Program-made: the position numbers and the translations under genes
Notes under the pieces: model-generated
What the model saw: only the letters and a program-made list of their open reading frames with translations
The model's database searches: none
Told to the model about the DNA's origin: nothing
Shown here: in pieces, positions 48,136 to 58,526 of the stretch
Position numbering within the stretch: the stretch's first letter is position 1
How the letters are laid out: each line of letters starts with the position of its first letter
Assembly: GCA_040752855.1 (NCBI GenBank)
Contig: JBFMHP010000026.1
Location: forward strand, 10,693-74,692
Direction of reading: 5' to 3'
DNA: 64,000 bases
Source: JBFMHP01 sp040752855
Lineage (GTDB): Bacteria > Pseudomonadota > Gammaproteobacteria > RBG-16-57-12

Positions 48136-49182
48136 CTACGGGGCCGTCAGCCGCGCCGACGCAACCCCGCCGATCCGATCGCGGTAGAAATACGCCGGGT
48201 AATACACCTGTCCGCCGGTCCAGAACGCCTCCGGCACATGGCCGTTGATGTACCCGGAGGCGGTGAGGCGGATTTCGCTGGCATTCCGCGGCTCGGTCAC
48301 CAGCGCGCGCCAGCGCACCGCAGCGGACCGGCCCGCGCCCAGATCACCCAGGGTGACGGTGGCGGCCGGCGAGATCAGCGACACCCCGGCAGGCAATTGG
48401 AGGGTGGCAGTGACCGAGTCCGCCGGATAGCTCGCGCAATCGAAGGGCTCGGGACACGGATAGCTTAGATGCGCATCGATGGTCAGATTCCGGCCGCCCA
48501 CGCCGGACTTGAGCACGGTGAGCTTCACGCTCCAGGGAACGATGATGGTCGCGTAATAGGGATAGGGGCTGCCATATTCGGGATAGGTCCAGGCGGTAAT
48601 CAGATCCGCGTACTTCCAGGTGACCGTGCCGTCCGGGTTGACGACGCGGTTGAGGTCGCGCCCCCAGGGGTCGATGAAGTAGGCCTCGCCGCGCTCATCG
48701 TCATAGCCCACCATGACCCGGTAGTGCCCGCCGCTGGTCGGGTCGGTGGAATAGCGCATCAGCAGAATCGGCGGGATACCCTGCGCCACCAGCGCCTTGA
48801 GCCCATCGAGCCAGGGCGTGGGCTGGGCGTGCCCGAACGCTGCATAACCGAGGGCGCGGTTGGCATAGCCCGCCACCGGGACCTCATGCGGATAGAACCG
48901 GCCTTGCGCCGCGCTCTGACTGCTGAAGTGCCCCGCGCGCACCGTGTCGTATACATACGTGCCGATTGAGGAGGTGCGCGCCACATTGGCGATCTCCCGC
49001 TGCGAGATATCGGCGCCCCAATAGGCGAAGACCGATTCCAGCGCGGCCGGACCGCAGTTAAGCCCGGTAATCTCGTCGAACTGCGGCACCGTAAGCAAAA
49101 AGCGTTTTGGCAACGCGCCCGGCTGGGCCGCGAAACCGGCCGAAACAAACGACAGCAGCACCAAAACCAGAAAACCACGCAT
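48136..49182 (-). CDS. Secreted C39-like cysteine protease with Ig-like tail
   Basis: A 348-residue protein with a signal peptide (FLVLVLLSFVSAGFA). The papain-like C39 domain has Cys43 (TGLNCGPAALESVFAYWG), His153 (GGHYRVMVGYD) and Asp171 (YFIDPWG), so the triad is complete. Residues 240-330 form a beta-rich NEW3/DUF11-like domain (ATLQLPAGVSLISPAATVTL). ATG at 49182 begins the signal. It lies directly upstream of macA-like genes in the same direction, so it may process a substrate of that exporter; this is inference. Confidence 0.85.
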   Translation of the reverse strand: MRGFLVLVLLSFVSAGFAAQPGALPKRFLLTVPQFDEITGLNCGPAALESVFAYWGADISQREIANVARTSSIGTYVYDTVRAGHFSSQSAAQGRFYPHEVPVAGYANRALGYAAFGHAQPTPWLDGLKALVAQGIPPILLMRYSTDPTSGGHYRVMVGYDDERGEAYFIDPWGRDLNRVVNPDGTVTWKYADLITAWTYPEYGSPYPYYATIIVPWSVKLTVLKSGVGGRNLTIDAHLSYPCPEPFDCASYPADSVTATLQLPAGVSLISPAATVTLGDLGAGRSAAVRWRALVTEPRNASEIRLTASGYINGHVPEAFWTGGQVYYPAYFYRDRIGGVASARLTAP

Positions 49183-49451
49183 GATAGATGTCTCCGCCAA
49201 AAAAACCGATGTTACTTTACCTGTGCGAATTTCACATCTTCTTGCGCAGAGTAACGCGCCAGGGCCTGGCCATGCTTGATGCAATCGTTGATGCTCAAGC
49301 GGATGAACGTCAGAGAAAGGGATTGTCGTTGCTTGAATGTCGATAAGATCTCAACGGAGGTCAGTCACAGAGACATTCCATGTTGAAACAGGCGCTGCGT
49401 TGATCCCCCGGCAGGGTCCCGGGGGATGTTGTTGAATGGATGGTCGGCCGA

Positions 49452-49733
49452 TCAAATGCACTTTCCCTTTTCCGATCCATCGGCCTTCACTTCCGTGCCA
49501 TCGTCCTTGACGCACGAATTCTTGCACACGCCTGATCTTACACATGCCTTGCCGGCGGGAAGACTCTTCTTTTCGATGCAGGTTCCTTCGACAAAATAAC
49601 AAATCTGATTCGCGGCGCATGCGGATTTTCCCTCTTTCTCGGTGTCCTTGCTGCACGCCGTCGCGGCCGCAGCATTTGCCGCAAACGCCATTGCACCAAT
49701 CAGCGCCAACGCACTCACAGTTTTACTGAACAT
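49452..49733 (-). CDS. Small secreted cysteine-rich protein
   Basis: A 93-residue precursor with a clear signal peptide (VSALALIGAMAFAANAAAA). The mature part of about 68 residues has eight Cys (ACSKD, SACAA, ICYF, TCIE, ACVRS, VCKN, SCVK, KCI), enough for four disulfides. ATG at 49733 is 8 nt from an AGGAG; an ATG at 49739 would add two residues. I know no family for it. It lies 269 nt upstream of the C39-like protease, with no other gene in between, and may be exported or processed by that system. Confidence 0.75.
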   Translation of the reverse strand: MFSKTVSALALIGAMAFAANAAAATACSKDTEKEGKSACAANQICYFVEGTCIEKKSLPAGKACVRSGVCKNSCVKDDGTEVKADGSEKGKCI

Positions 49734-50045
49734 GAGCATATCTCCTCTTCGGTTTGTGGACAGAACCTTTGCACTCACCGAATCAGAGTAGACGCGAAAT
49801 TTTTAATTGCCATGTTGCGCGGAGGTTTTTTTGATGTGCGTCAAAAAAAAAGCGTTGCGCGTTAGATCAAGTCAAAAAAGCACCGTTCTTAGAACTGGAT
49901 GTTCCATTGGCGCCCATGGCGAGAGCGAACACGGGGTCGGAGATGCGCAAAAAATTAAACCGGCGCGGATCAGCTTCATCCGCGCCGGTTTAAGCAGCGC
50001 CCGGTCAGGCGCTTACTCAGCACCTGATCATCTGCGCGTGGCGCC
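49734..50045. other. Gap between the Cys-rich gene and groEL
   Basis: Besides the groEL terminator (49951-49991) and the ribosome site of the Cys-rich gene (GAGGAG, minus strand, near 49742), nothing gene-like is seen. A run of A (49845-49852) and AT-rich sequence probably hold the promoter of the Cys-rich gene, but I could not place its boxes with confidence. Confidence 0.5.
49951..49991 (-). terminator. groESL terminator
   Basis: A perfect 14-bp stem AAACCGGCGCGGAT / ATCCGCGCCGGTTT with a 7-nt loop. On the minus strand it is followed by TTTAATTTTTT, a proper U tract, 54 nt after the groEL stop. Confidence 0.9.
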
Positions 50046-51677
<1,632 letters not shown>

Positions 51678-51726
51678 GAGTGTCTTCCTCTTAAATAGCC
51701 TTTGAATTCTCTAGAAAACGAACGGA

Positions 51727-52017
51727 TCAGCCTTCAACAACCGCCAGGATGTCGTCTTCCTTCATTACCAGCAGGGTGTCATCTTTGACCTTGACCTCGG
51801 AGCCCGAGTACTTGCCGAAGATAACCTTGTCACCAACCTTCACCGAAAGCTTGCGGACTTCTCCGTTGTCCAGCGCCTTGCCGGTGCCCACGGCAATGAC
51901 TTCGCCCTGGGAGGGCTTTTCGGCCGCGCTACCAGGCAGCACGATGCCGCCGGCGGTGGTCTTTTCTTCCTCGAGACGGCGAATGACTACACGGTCATGC
52001 AAGGGACGGATCTTCAT
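51727..52017 (-). CDS. groES: 10 kDa co-chaperonin GroES
   Basis: A 96-residue GroES (MKIRPLHDRVVIRRLEEEKT, mobile loop KTTAGGIVLPGSAAEK). It caps the GroEL ring. It is the first gene of the operon, 90 nt downstream of the CIRCE element. Confidence 0.99.
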   Translation of the reverse strand: MKIRPLHDRVVIRRLEEEKTTAGGIVLPGSAAEKPSQGEVIAVGTGKALDNGEVRKLSVKVGDKVIFGKYSGSEVKVKDDTLLVMKEDDILAVVEG

Positions 52018-52106
52018 TGTGATTTATCTCCTATAGCTAAAGTTACCTGACTCAGACAGCACGATGGCGCGGCCGGAACCGCGCCATCTTAATAAAACCG
52101 GAGGGA

Positions 52107-52133
52107 TTAGCACTCCCTCGTAGTGAGTGCTAA
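52107..52133 (-). promoter_or_regulatory. CIRCE operator (HrcA binding site)
   Basis: An exact TTAGCACTC-N9-GAGTGCTAA inverted repeat. CIRCE is bound by the repressor HrcA, which loses activity on heat shock. hrcA is not in the window. The element sits directly after the -10 box and in the groES leader. Confidence 0.97.
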
Positions 52134-52160
52134 TAATAGAGCCCTGATTTTCAAATTCAA
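52133..52160 (-). promoter_or_regulatory. Promoter of groESL
   Basis: Minus strand TTGAAT (52155-52160) and TATTAT (52133-52138), 16 nt apart, match sigma-70 boxes 4/6 and 5/6. The -10 adjoins the CIRCE element, so HrcA binding would block initiation or clearance. No good sigma-32 box was found. Confidence 0.7.
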
Positions 52161-52181
52161 GGGCAAGGAAGAAAATTTTGC

Positions 52182-52631
52182 TCAATCCCGGCGCTCGAAC
52201 TCGCCTTCGATGACCCGCTGCCCCGGCGGACCCTCCGGCGGCGCGCCGCCGTCCCCGCCCCCTGGCCGCGCCGGCCGGCCGCGGCGCAGGAAGCGGATCA
52301 CCATCCAACGGCGCAGCCAGGGGATCAGGAGCAGCAGCGCACAGAGATCGCTCAGAAACCCCGGGACCAACAGCAGCACCGCGGCGATCATCACCACCAC
52401 CCCTTCCAACAGTTGGAGGGCGGGAACCTCGCCGCGCGCCATCGCCGCCTGCGCCCGCCGGAAGATGGCAAAACCCTGCGTGCGCAGCAGCCAGACCCCG
52501 GCGATCGCGCTCATGAGTATCAGCAGCAGGACAGGCAACGCCCCGATCAGCGCCCCCACCTTGACGATGAGGTAGAGTTCGAGAAACAGCAGCAACAGCG
52601 GGAGAATTATCAGGACTCGGAATGGCGACAT
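52182..52631 (-). CDS. fxsA: FxsA family membrane protein
   Basis: A 149-residue membrane protein with four hydrophobic segments (VLIILPLLLLFLELYLIV, ALPVLLLILMSAIAGVWLL, LLEGVVVMIAAVLLLVPGFL, LCALLLLIPWL). FxsA in E. coli affects exclusion of phage T7 by the F plasmid; its normal job is unknown. A Gly/Pro/Arg-rich tail ends in the cytoplasm. It is upstream of groES and divergent from cutA. Confidence 0.92.
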   Translation of the reverse strand: MSPFRVLIILPLLLLFLELYLIVKVGALIGALPVLLLILMSAIAGVWLLRTQGFAIFRRAQAAMARGEVPALQLLEGVVVMIAAVLLLVPGFLSDLCALLLLIPWLRRWMVIRFLRRGRPARPGGGDGGAPPEGPPGQRVIEGEFERRD

Positions 52632-52688
52632 GGGTTTTAAGCGAATGTTAAACTTTGCTGATCAAACTTCCCTACTTGGAGGCGCGCA

Positions 52689-53012
52689 GTGACCGATAAG
52701 TATATGGTAGTCTTCAACACCTGCCCGGACCGCACGACGGCCGATGCCTTGGCGCAGGCACTGGTGGAGCTCAATCTCGCCGCCTGCGTCAGCATCCTGC
52801 CGGGAGCCCGCTCAGTGTACCGGTGGCAGGGCAAGATTGAAACCGCCGAGGAACAATTGCTGATGATCAAGACCCGGACTGATCGCTACGCCGAAGTGGA
52901 GCGTGAGTTGAAGGCACGCCATCCCTACCAAGTGCCGGAGATCATCGCCCTGCCGGTCACCCAGGGGCTGGCGCCGTATCTGAGCTGGATCGACGACAAC
53001 GTAGGAAAATAA
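52689..53012 (+). CDS. cutA: Divalent cation tolerance protein CutA
   Basis: A 107-residue trimeric CutA1 (VVFNTCPDRTTADALAQALV, LAACVSILPGARSVYRWQGK, HPYQVPEIIALPV). Linked to copper and other metal tolerance in E. coli, though the mechanism is unclear. Starts with GTG at 52689 behind TTGGAGG. dsbD follows after 6 nt, the standard cutA-dsbD order. Confidence 0.95.
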   Translation: MTDKYMVVFNTCPDRTTADALAQALVELNLAACVSILPGARSVYRWQGKIETAEEQLLMIKTRTDRYAEVERELKARHPYQVPEIIALPVTQGLAPYLSWIDDNVGK

Positions 53013-53018
53013 CGCAGT

Positions 53019-54875
53019 ATGAGAAGAATCTTTGCCATCGCCGCCACCCTCTTGTTGAGCCTGGCCCTGGCCCAGCCGGCGGCCGCCAGTTTTGGGGATA
53101 CCCTGAAGGGTTTGGGCCAGAACCTCGGTCTCGGCACCGCCGAGCCTGAATTCCTGGAGCCTGACCAAGTCTTTCAATACAGCGCCGAGGTCGTCGACGC
53201 CCACACCCTGCGCGCCCACTTCGAGATCAAGGAGGGCTACTACCTCTACCGCGACAAATTCCAGTTCACCATCAAGGACGCCGCCGGCGTCACCATCCTC
53301 ACGACCGACTCGCCCGCGGGCAAGTTCAAGCACGATGAGTACTTCGGCGAAATGGAGGTCTATCTGCATGACATGGACTTCACCCTCGCGCTCGAACGCG
53401 AGTCCTTGGGCGAAACCCCGCTGACCCTGGAGGCACGCTACCAGGGCTGCGCCGAGGCCGGACTGTGCTATCCGCCGATCACCAACGTCTCCTCCGTCAT
53501 ACTGCCCGCCACCGACACAGCGCGCGGCACGACACCGGTTGTCACCGCCGCCACCGGCAGCGCCCCGCCGCTCTCTGAACAAGACCAGTTGGCCCAGTCC
53601 CTGGCCGGCGGCTCGAAGCTGCTGACCATCGCCACCTTCTTCGGCCTCGGCCTGCTGCTCGCCTTCACCCCGTGCGTGTTCCCGATGATCCCGATCCTCT
53701 CCAGCATCATCGTCGGCCAGGGCGAGCACATCACCACGCGCAAGGCCTTCACGCTCTCAGTGGTCTACGTGCTGGCCATGGCGCTGACCTACACCATCGC
53801 CGGCGTATTCGCCGGGATGTTCGGGCAGAACCTCCAGGCCGCCTTCCAGAATCCCTGGATATTGGGCACCTTCAGCGCCGTATTCGTCGCCCTGGCGCTC
53901 TCGATGTTCGGTTTCTATGACCTGCAACTGCCCAACAGCCTGCAAAGCCGCCTGACCGCGATGAGCAACAGCCAGCAAGGCGGCACCCTGGCCGGCACCG
54001 CCATCATGGGCTTTCTCTCGGCCCTGATCGTCGGCCCCTGCGTGGCCCCGCCACTGGCCGGCGCACTCATCTATATAGGGCAGACGGGCGATGCGGTGCT
54101 CGGCGGCACGGCGCTGTTCGCCCTGAGCTTAGGCATGGGCGCGCCGCTGTTGGCCATCGGCGCCTCGGCCGGAAAGCTGCTGCCCCGCGCCGGCCACTGG
54201 ATGAACAACGTCAAGGCCGTGTTCGGTGTAATGTTGCTGGCCGTGGCCATCTGGATGCTCGAGCGCATCATCCCCGCCCCGCTCACCCTGGCCCTCTGGG
54301 CGGGCCTGCTGATCGGCTCGGCCATCTATCTGGGCGCGCTGGAACCCGTCGGCCACGATGCCACCGGCTGGCGCAAATTCTGGAAGGGCATCGGCCTGGT
54401 GATGCTGATCTACGGCTCGCTGCTGCTGATCGGCGCGGCCAGCGGGGCGAAAGATCCGCTGCAGCCGCTGCAAGGCATCAGCTTCGCCGCCAGCGGCGAG
54501 GCCAAAAAGGAGGAACTGCACTTCACCCGCATCAAGAGCGTGGCCGACCTGGAGCGTGAAATCGCCGCCGCCAAGGCCCAGGGTCAACCGGTGATGCTCG
54601 ACTTCTACGCCGACTGGTGCGTCTCCTGCAAGGAGATGGAGCGTTATACCTTCAGCGACCCGGGCGTGCAGACCGGCCTGGCTGGCTTCCGCCTGCTGCA
54701 GGCCGATGTCACCGCCAACGACGCCGACGACCAGGCCTTGCTGAAGAAATTCTCGCTGCTCGGGCCGCCGTCCATCCTGTTCTACGACAAAAACGGCGTC
54801 GAGCAGCGCCACCTCCGGCTGGTCGGTTTCATGGATGCCGCCACCTTCAAGCAGCGCGTCGACATGATCGATTGA
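53019..54875 (+). CDS. dsbD: Thiol:disulfide interchange protein DsbD
   Basis: A 618-residue inner-membrane reductase that carries electrons from cytosolic thioredoxin to the periplasm, where they keep DsbC and cytochrome c maturation proteins reduced. Signal peptide, N-terminal domain with GCAEAGLCYPP, eight-helix core with CVFPMIPILSSIIV and VGPCVAPPLAGALI, and a C-terminal thioredoxin domain with YADWCVSCKEME. All three Cys pairs are present. It follows cutA by 6 nt. Confidence 0.97.
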   Translation: MRRIFAIAATLLLSLALAQPAAASFGDTLKGLGQNLGLGTAEPEFLEPDQVFQYSAEVVDAHTLRAHFEIKEGYYLYRDKFQFTIKDAAGVTILTTDSPAGKFKHDEYFGEMEVYLHDMDFTLALERESLGETPLTLEARYQGCAEAGLCYPPITNVSSVILPATDTARGTTPVVTAATGSAPPLSEQDQLAQSLAGGSKLLTIATFFGLGLLLAFTPCVFPMIPILSSIIVGQGEHITTRKAFTLSVVYVLAMALTYTIAGVFAGMFGQNLQAAFQNPWILGTFSAVFVALALSMFGFYDLQLPNSLQSRLTAMSNSQQGGTLAGTAIMGFLSALIVGPCVAPPLAGALIYIGQTGDAVLGGTALFALSLGMGAPLLAIGASAGKLLPRAGHWMNNVKAVFGVMLLAVAIWMLERIIPAPLTLALWAGLLIGSAIYLGALEPVGHDATGWRKFWKGIGLVMLIYGSLLLIGAASGAKDPLQPLQGISFAASGEAKKEELHFTRIKSVADLEREIAAAKAQGQPVMLDFYADWCVSCKEMERYTFSDPGVQTGLAGFRLLQADVTANDADDQALLKKFSLLGPPSILFYDKNGVEQRHLRLVGFMDAATFKQRVDMID

Positions 54876-55057
54876 TCCGCGACTCCTGCGCGAAATCCGG
54901 TCGATTCTGTCAGGATCTTGCGCGATCGTGCGAAATCTAGAAAAAAATAGACAAAGCAAAACGCTTCCACAATAATACGCCTATCTTTCGATCCAGCTTG
55001 CATTACCAGCATCAAAACCAGGCAAAAACCCAAAAGAACTGAACGTTTACGGTACGT

Positions 55058-55507
55058 ATGGCAAAAATCCTGGTCATCAACGGCCCCAATCTCAATATGC
55101 TCGGGGTGCGCGAACCCGCACTTTACGGTTCGACACGTCTGGCGGATATCGAACAACGACTGACGGCGCTCGCAAGCCAGGACAAGATCAGCCTTGCCTG
55201 CTTTCAAAGCAATGCCGAGCATGTCATCGTTGAGCGCATCCATGCGGCCTATCAGGAAAAAACCGATTTCATCATCATCAACCCGGCGGCCTTCACCCAC
55301 ACCAGCATCGCCATCCGCGATGCCCTGTCGGCCACCAAGATCCCCTTCATCGAGGTGCACCTGTCCAACGTGCATGCCCGCGAGGCATTCCGTCAACACT
55401 CGTATCTGTCGGACATCGCGCAAGGCGTGATCTGCGGACTGGGCGCCTTCGGTTACGAACTTGCCTATTTGGCAGCCAAGAAACAATTAACCCAAACAGG
55501 TTCATAA
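55058..55507 (+). CDS. aroQ: 3-dehydroquinate dehydratase, type II
   Basis: A 149-residue type II enzyme of the shikimate pathway. The N-terminus ILVINGPNLNMLGVREP, Tyr23 (ALYGS) and FIEVHLSNVHAREAFR are the family active-site parts. It starts the aroQ-accB-accC order found in many gammaproteobacteria; the accB start is 4 nt past its stop. Confidence 0.97.
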   Translation: MAKILVINGPNLNMLGVREPALYGSTRLADIEQRLTALASQDKISLACFQSNAEHVIVERIHAAYQEKTDFIIINPAAFTHTSIAIRDALSATKIPFIEVHLSNVHAREAFRQHSYLSDIAQGVICGLGAFGYELAYLAAKKQLTQTGS

Positions 55508-55511
55508 GACT

Positions 55512-55982
55512 ATGGATATCCGTAAGATCAAGAAACTCATCGAACTCCTCGAAGAATCGGATGTCGCCGAGATCGAGATCAAGGAAGGCGAAGAGACCGT
55601 GCGCATCAGCCGCGGCCCGATCGGCGGCGCCGCGCCGATCTACATGCAGGCCCCCATGCCCGCGCCGGTCATGGCCGCCGCGCCCGCCGTCGCACCGCAA
55701 GCCCCGGCACAAGCCGCTGCAGCCGCGCCCGCCAAGGAAGAGATCTCCGGCCACAAGGTCACCTCTCCCATGGTCGGCACCTTCTATCGCGCGCCTTCAC
55801 CGGGCGCCAAGGCCTTCGTCGAGGTCGGCCAGACCGTCAAGGTCGGCGACACCCTGTGCATCATCGAGGCGATGAAGCTGCTCAATCAGATCGAATCCGA
55901 CAAGGCCGGCACGGTGAAGGCCATCCTGGTGGAAAACGGTCAGCCGGTGGAATACGGCGAACCGCTCTTCATCATCGAATGA
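55512..55982 (+). CDS. accB: Biotin carboxyl carrier protein of acetyl-CoA carboxylase
   Basis: A 156-residue BCCP. An N-terminal helical part (MDIRKIKKLIELLEESDVAE), an Ala/Pro-rich linker, and a biotinyl domain with Lys122 in EAMKLLN. It carries carboxybiotin from AccC to AccAD in fatty acid synthesis. 26 nt separate it from accC. Confidence 0.98.
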   Translation: MDIRKIKKLIELLEESDVAEIEIKEGEETVRISRGPIGGAAPIYMQAPMPAPVMAAAPAVAPQAPAQAAAAAPAKEEISGHKVTSPMVGTFYRAPSPGAKAFVEVGQTVKVGDTLCIIEAMKLLNQIESDKAGTVKAILVENGQPVEYGEPLFIIE

Positions 55983-56008
55983 GAACCAACTGACCGGACC
56001 CACACTCC

Positions 56009-57352
56009 ATGTTCAACAAGATCCTAATCGCAAACCGCGGCGAAATCGCCCTGCGGGTGCTGCGCGCCTGCCGCGAACTGGGCATCAAGACCGTCGCGAT
56101 ACACTCCACCGTCGACCGCGATCTCAAGCATGTGCGCCTGGCGGATGAATCGGTCTGCATCGGCCCGCCTCCCTCCACACAGAGTTATTTGAACATCCCG
56201 GCGGTCATCAGCGCAGCGGAGGTCACCGACGCCGAGGCCATCCACCCCGGTTACGGCTTTCTGTCAGAGAACGCCGATTTTGCCGAACGCGTCGAGCAAA
56301 GTGGTTTTGTCTTCATCGGCCCCAAGGCCGAGACCATCCGCCTGATGGGCGATAAGGTCTCCGCCATCAACGCGATGAAGGCCGCCGGCGTGCCCTGCGT
56401 GCCCGGCTCGGGTGGCCCGCTCGGGGAGGACCCGGATGAGAATCTGCGCATCGCGCGCGAGATCGGCTATCCCGTCATCATCAAGGCCGCCGGCGGCGGC
56501 GGTGGCCGCGGCATGCGCGTGGTGCACACCGAGGCCAATCTGCTCAACGCCATCGCCATGACCCAGGGCGAGGCGGGCGCAGCCTTCGGCAATTCGATGG
56601 TCTACATGGAGAAGTTCCTGGAAAACCCGCGCCACATCGAGATCCAGGTGATGGCCGACACCCACGGCAACGCCATCTATCTCGGCGAACGCGACTGCTC
56701 GATGCAGCGCCGCCATCAAAAGGTCGTTGAAGAGGCCCCGGCCCCTGGCATCACCGACGAGATGCGCAAACGTATCGGCGAGCGCTGCGCGCAGGCCTGT
56801 GTCGACATCGGCTATCGCGGCGCCGGCACCTTCGAGTTCCTATTTGAAAACGGCGAGTTCTATTTCATCGAAATGAATACCCGCATCCAGGTCGAGCATC
56901 CGGTCACCGAAATGGTCACCGGCGTGGACCTGGTGAAGACGCAGATCCGCGTGGCCGCCGGTGAAAAGCTGCCGTACAAGCAGTCCGAGATCAAGCTGCG
57001 CGGCCATGCCATCGAATGCCGCATCAACGCCGAAGACCCGGCCACTTTCATGCCCTCGCCCGGCACCATCACCGCCTATCATGCCCCCGGCGGACTCGGC
57101 GTGCGCGTGGACTCGCACATCTACGACGGCTACAAGGTCCCGCCGAACTACGATTCCATGATCGGCAAACTCATCACCCACGGTGAAACCCGCGATGTGG
57201 CCCTCGCCCGCATGCGCAATGCCCTGAGCGAGATGGTCATCCAAGGCATCAAGACCAACATCCCGCTGCAGCAAAGCATCTGCAGCGACCCGGCGTTCAT
57301 CGAGGGCGGCACCAACATCCACTACCTTGAGAAGAAGCTGGGACTGAAATAA
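56009..57352 (+). CDS. accC: Biotin carboxylase
   Basis: A 447-residue ATP-grasp biotin carboxylase. N-terminal FNKILIANRGEIALRVLRAC, the glycine loop KAAGGGGGRGMRVV, and ERDCSMQRRHQKVVEEAPAP are canonical. It carboxylates biotin on AccB. Two REP-like elements follow its stop. Confidence 0.98.
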   Translation: MFNKILIANRGEIALRVLRACRELGIKTVAIHSTVDRDLKHVRLADESVCIGPPPSTQSYLNIPAVISAAEVTDAEAIHPGYGFLSENADFAERVEQSGFVFIGPKAETIRLMGDKVSAINAMKAAGVPCVPGSGGPLGEDPDENLRIAREIGYPVIIKAAGGGGGRGMRVVHTEANLLNAIAMTQGEAGAAFGNSMVYMEKFLENPRHIEIQVMADTHGNAIYLGERDCSMQRRHQKVVEEAPAPGITDEMRKRIGERCAQACVDIGYRGAGTFEFLFENGEFYFIEMNTRIQVEHPVTEMVTGVDLVKTQIRVAAGEKLPYKQSEIKLRGHAIECRINAEDPATFMPSPGTITAYHAPGGLGVRVDSHIYDGYKVPPNYDSMIGKLITHGETRDVALARMRNALSEMVIQGIKTNIPLQQSICSDPAFIEGGTNIHYLEKKLGLK

Positions 57353-57361
57353 ATAGGCTGT

Positions 57362-57435
57362 TGTAGGAGCTTGCCCCGCAAGCGAACCGCGTGGGTTGAC
57401 CTACGAGATTTTCGCCAGCAGGGCTGGCTCCTACA
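57362..57435. repeat. REP-like palindromic repeat, copy 1
   Basis: TGTAGGAGCTTGCCC at one end pairs with GGGCTGGCTCCTACA at the other; the core reads GTGGGTTGACC and TTTTCGCCAGCAGGG. It resembles Pseudomonas-type REP units mobilised by RAYT transposases. Confidence 0.85.
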
Positions 57436-57450
57436 GGGGACAATCTGCCC

Positions 57451-57523
57451 GTAGGAGCTTGCCCTGCAAGCGAATCACGTGGGTTGACCCGCAAGGTTTT
57501 CGCCAGCAGGGCTGGCTCCTACA
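57451..57523. repeat. REP-like palindromic repeat, copy 2
   Basis: Nearly identical to copy 1, same orientation, offset of 89 bp. Tandem REP units are typical of BIME-like arrays. Both lie in the accC-prmA gap, which holds nothing else apparent. Confidence 0.85.
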
Positions 57524-57612
57524 GAGGGGCCCGCCAAGCAGGTGACGGGTATGGAGCCCTCTTTAAGAGAACGACATTCTTTCCTCATCAGCCCCAGCGT
57601 CCGTTTTAGAAA

Positions 57613-58515
57613 ATGCCCTGGATACAACTCAAAATCGACAGCGATAAAACGCACGCCGAAAAGCTCGCCGATCTGTTGAGCGAACTCGGCGCCGCGGCCG
57701 TAACGCTGGAAGACCGCGCCGATCAGCCGATCTTCGAACCGCCACCCGGGGCCACGCCGCTGTGGCAGGATGTCTGCGTGGTAGGGCTGTTCGCGGCCGA
57801 GGCCGATCCGCGCGCCATCATCACGCAGCTCGAACGCCAATCCGGTCTCGCCCTGGTCTGGCAGGCAAGCCCGCTCGAGGACAAGGACTGGGAACGCGCC
57901 TGGATGGACAACTATCATCCGATCCAATTCGGCCCGCGCCTGTGGATCTGCCCGAGCTGGAGCGCGCCGCCCGACCCCAGCGCCATCAATCTCATGCTCG
58001 ATCCCGGCCTGGCCTTCGGCACCGGCACGCACCCGACCACGGCGCTGTGCATGCAGTGGCTCGATGCGCACCCGCCGCAAGATCTTGAGGTGATCGATTT
58101 CGGCTGCGGCTCGGGGATACTCGCAATCGCCGCTCTCCTGCTCGGCGCCAAGCATTGCGTGGGCGTCGACATCGATCCGCAGGCCCTGTACGCCAGCCGC
58201 ATGAACGCGGAGAAAAACGCCGTGGCCGACAGGCTCACCCTATGCCTGCCGCCACAGGCCCCGCGCGCGCCGGCCGACCTGCTCATCGCCAATATCCTGG
58301 CCAATCCGCTGATCGAACTGGCGAGCCATTTCGGCACGCTGGTGCGCCCCGGCGGCCACCTCGTGCTCTCCGGCATCCTGCGCGAGCAGGCCGAGCAGGT
58401 CAGCCGCGCGTATCAGCCGCATTTCGAGATGCAGGCCCCGGTAATCAAAGAAGACTGGGTACGCTTGGAAGGCCGCCGAAAATACGATAACGTGGACGCC
58501 AACGCGAGCCGATAA
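57613..58515 (+). CDS. prmA: Ribosomal protein L11 methyltransferase
   Basis: A 300-residue PrmA. The N-terminal ferredoxin-like domain starts MPWIQLKIDSDK. The SAM-binding motif VIDFGCGSGILAIAALLLGA and the catalytic region ANILANPLIEL are present, with DPGLAFGTGTHPTT before them. It trimethylates L11. The DUF3426 gene starts 11 nt after it. Confidence 0.97.
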   Translation: MPWIQLKIDSDKTHAEKLADLLSELGAAAVTLEDRADQPIFEPPPGATPLWQDVCVVGLFAAEADPRAIITQLERQSGLALVWQASPLEDKDWERAWMDNYHPIQFGPRLWICPSWSAPPDPSAINLMLDPGLAFGTGTHPTTALCMQWLDAHPPQDLEVIDFGCGSGILAIAALLLGAKHCVGVDIDPQALYASRMNAEKNAVADRLTLCLPPQAPRAPADLLIANILANPLIELASHFGTLVRPGGHLVLSGILREQAEQVSRAYQPHFEMQAPVIKEDWVRLEGRRKYDNVDANASR

Positions 58516-58526
58516 GCCACCACACG

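Noticed and set aside
49351..49656. Alternative minus-strand frame through the Cys-rich gene
   Set aside because: The other frame has a signal peptide and regular Cys spacing; this one has neither.
57362..57523. CRISPR array
   Set aside because: Only two units, each palindromic over 74 bp, with no short unique spacers of equal length and no cas genes.
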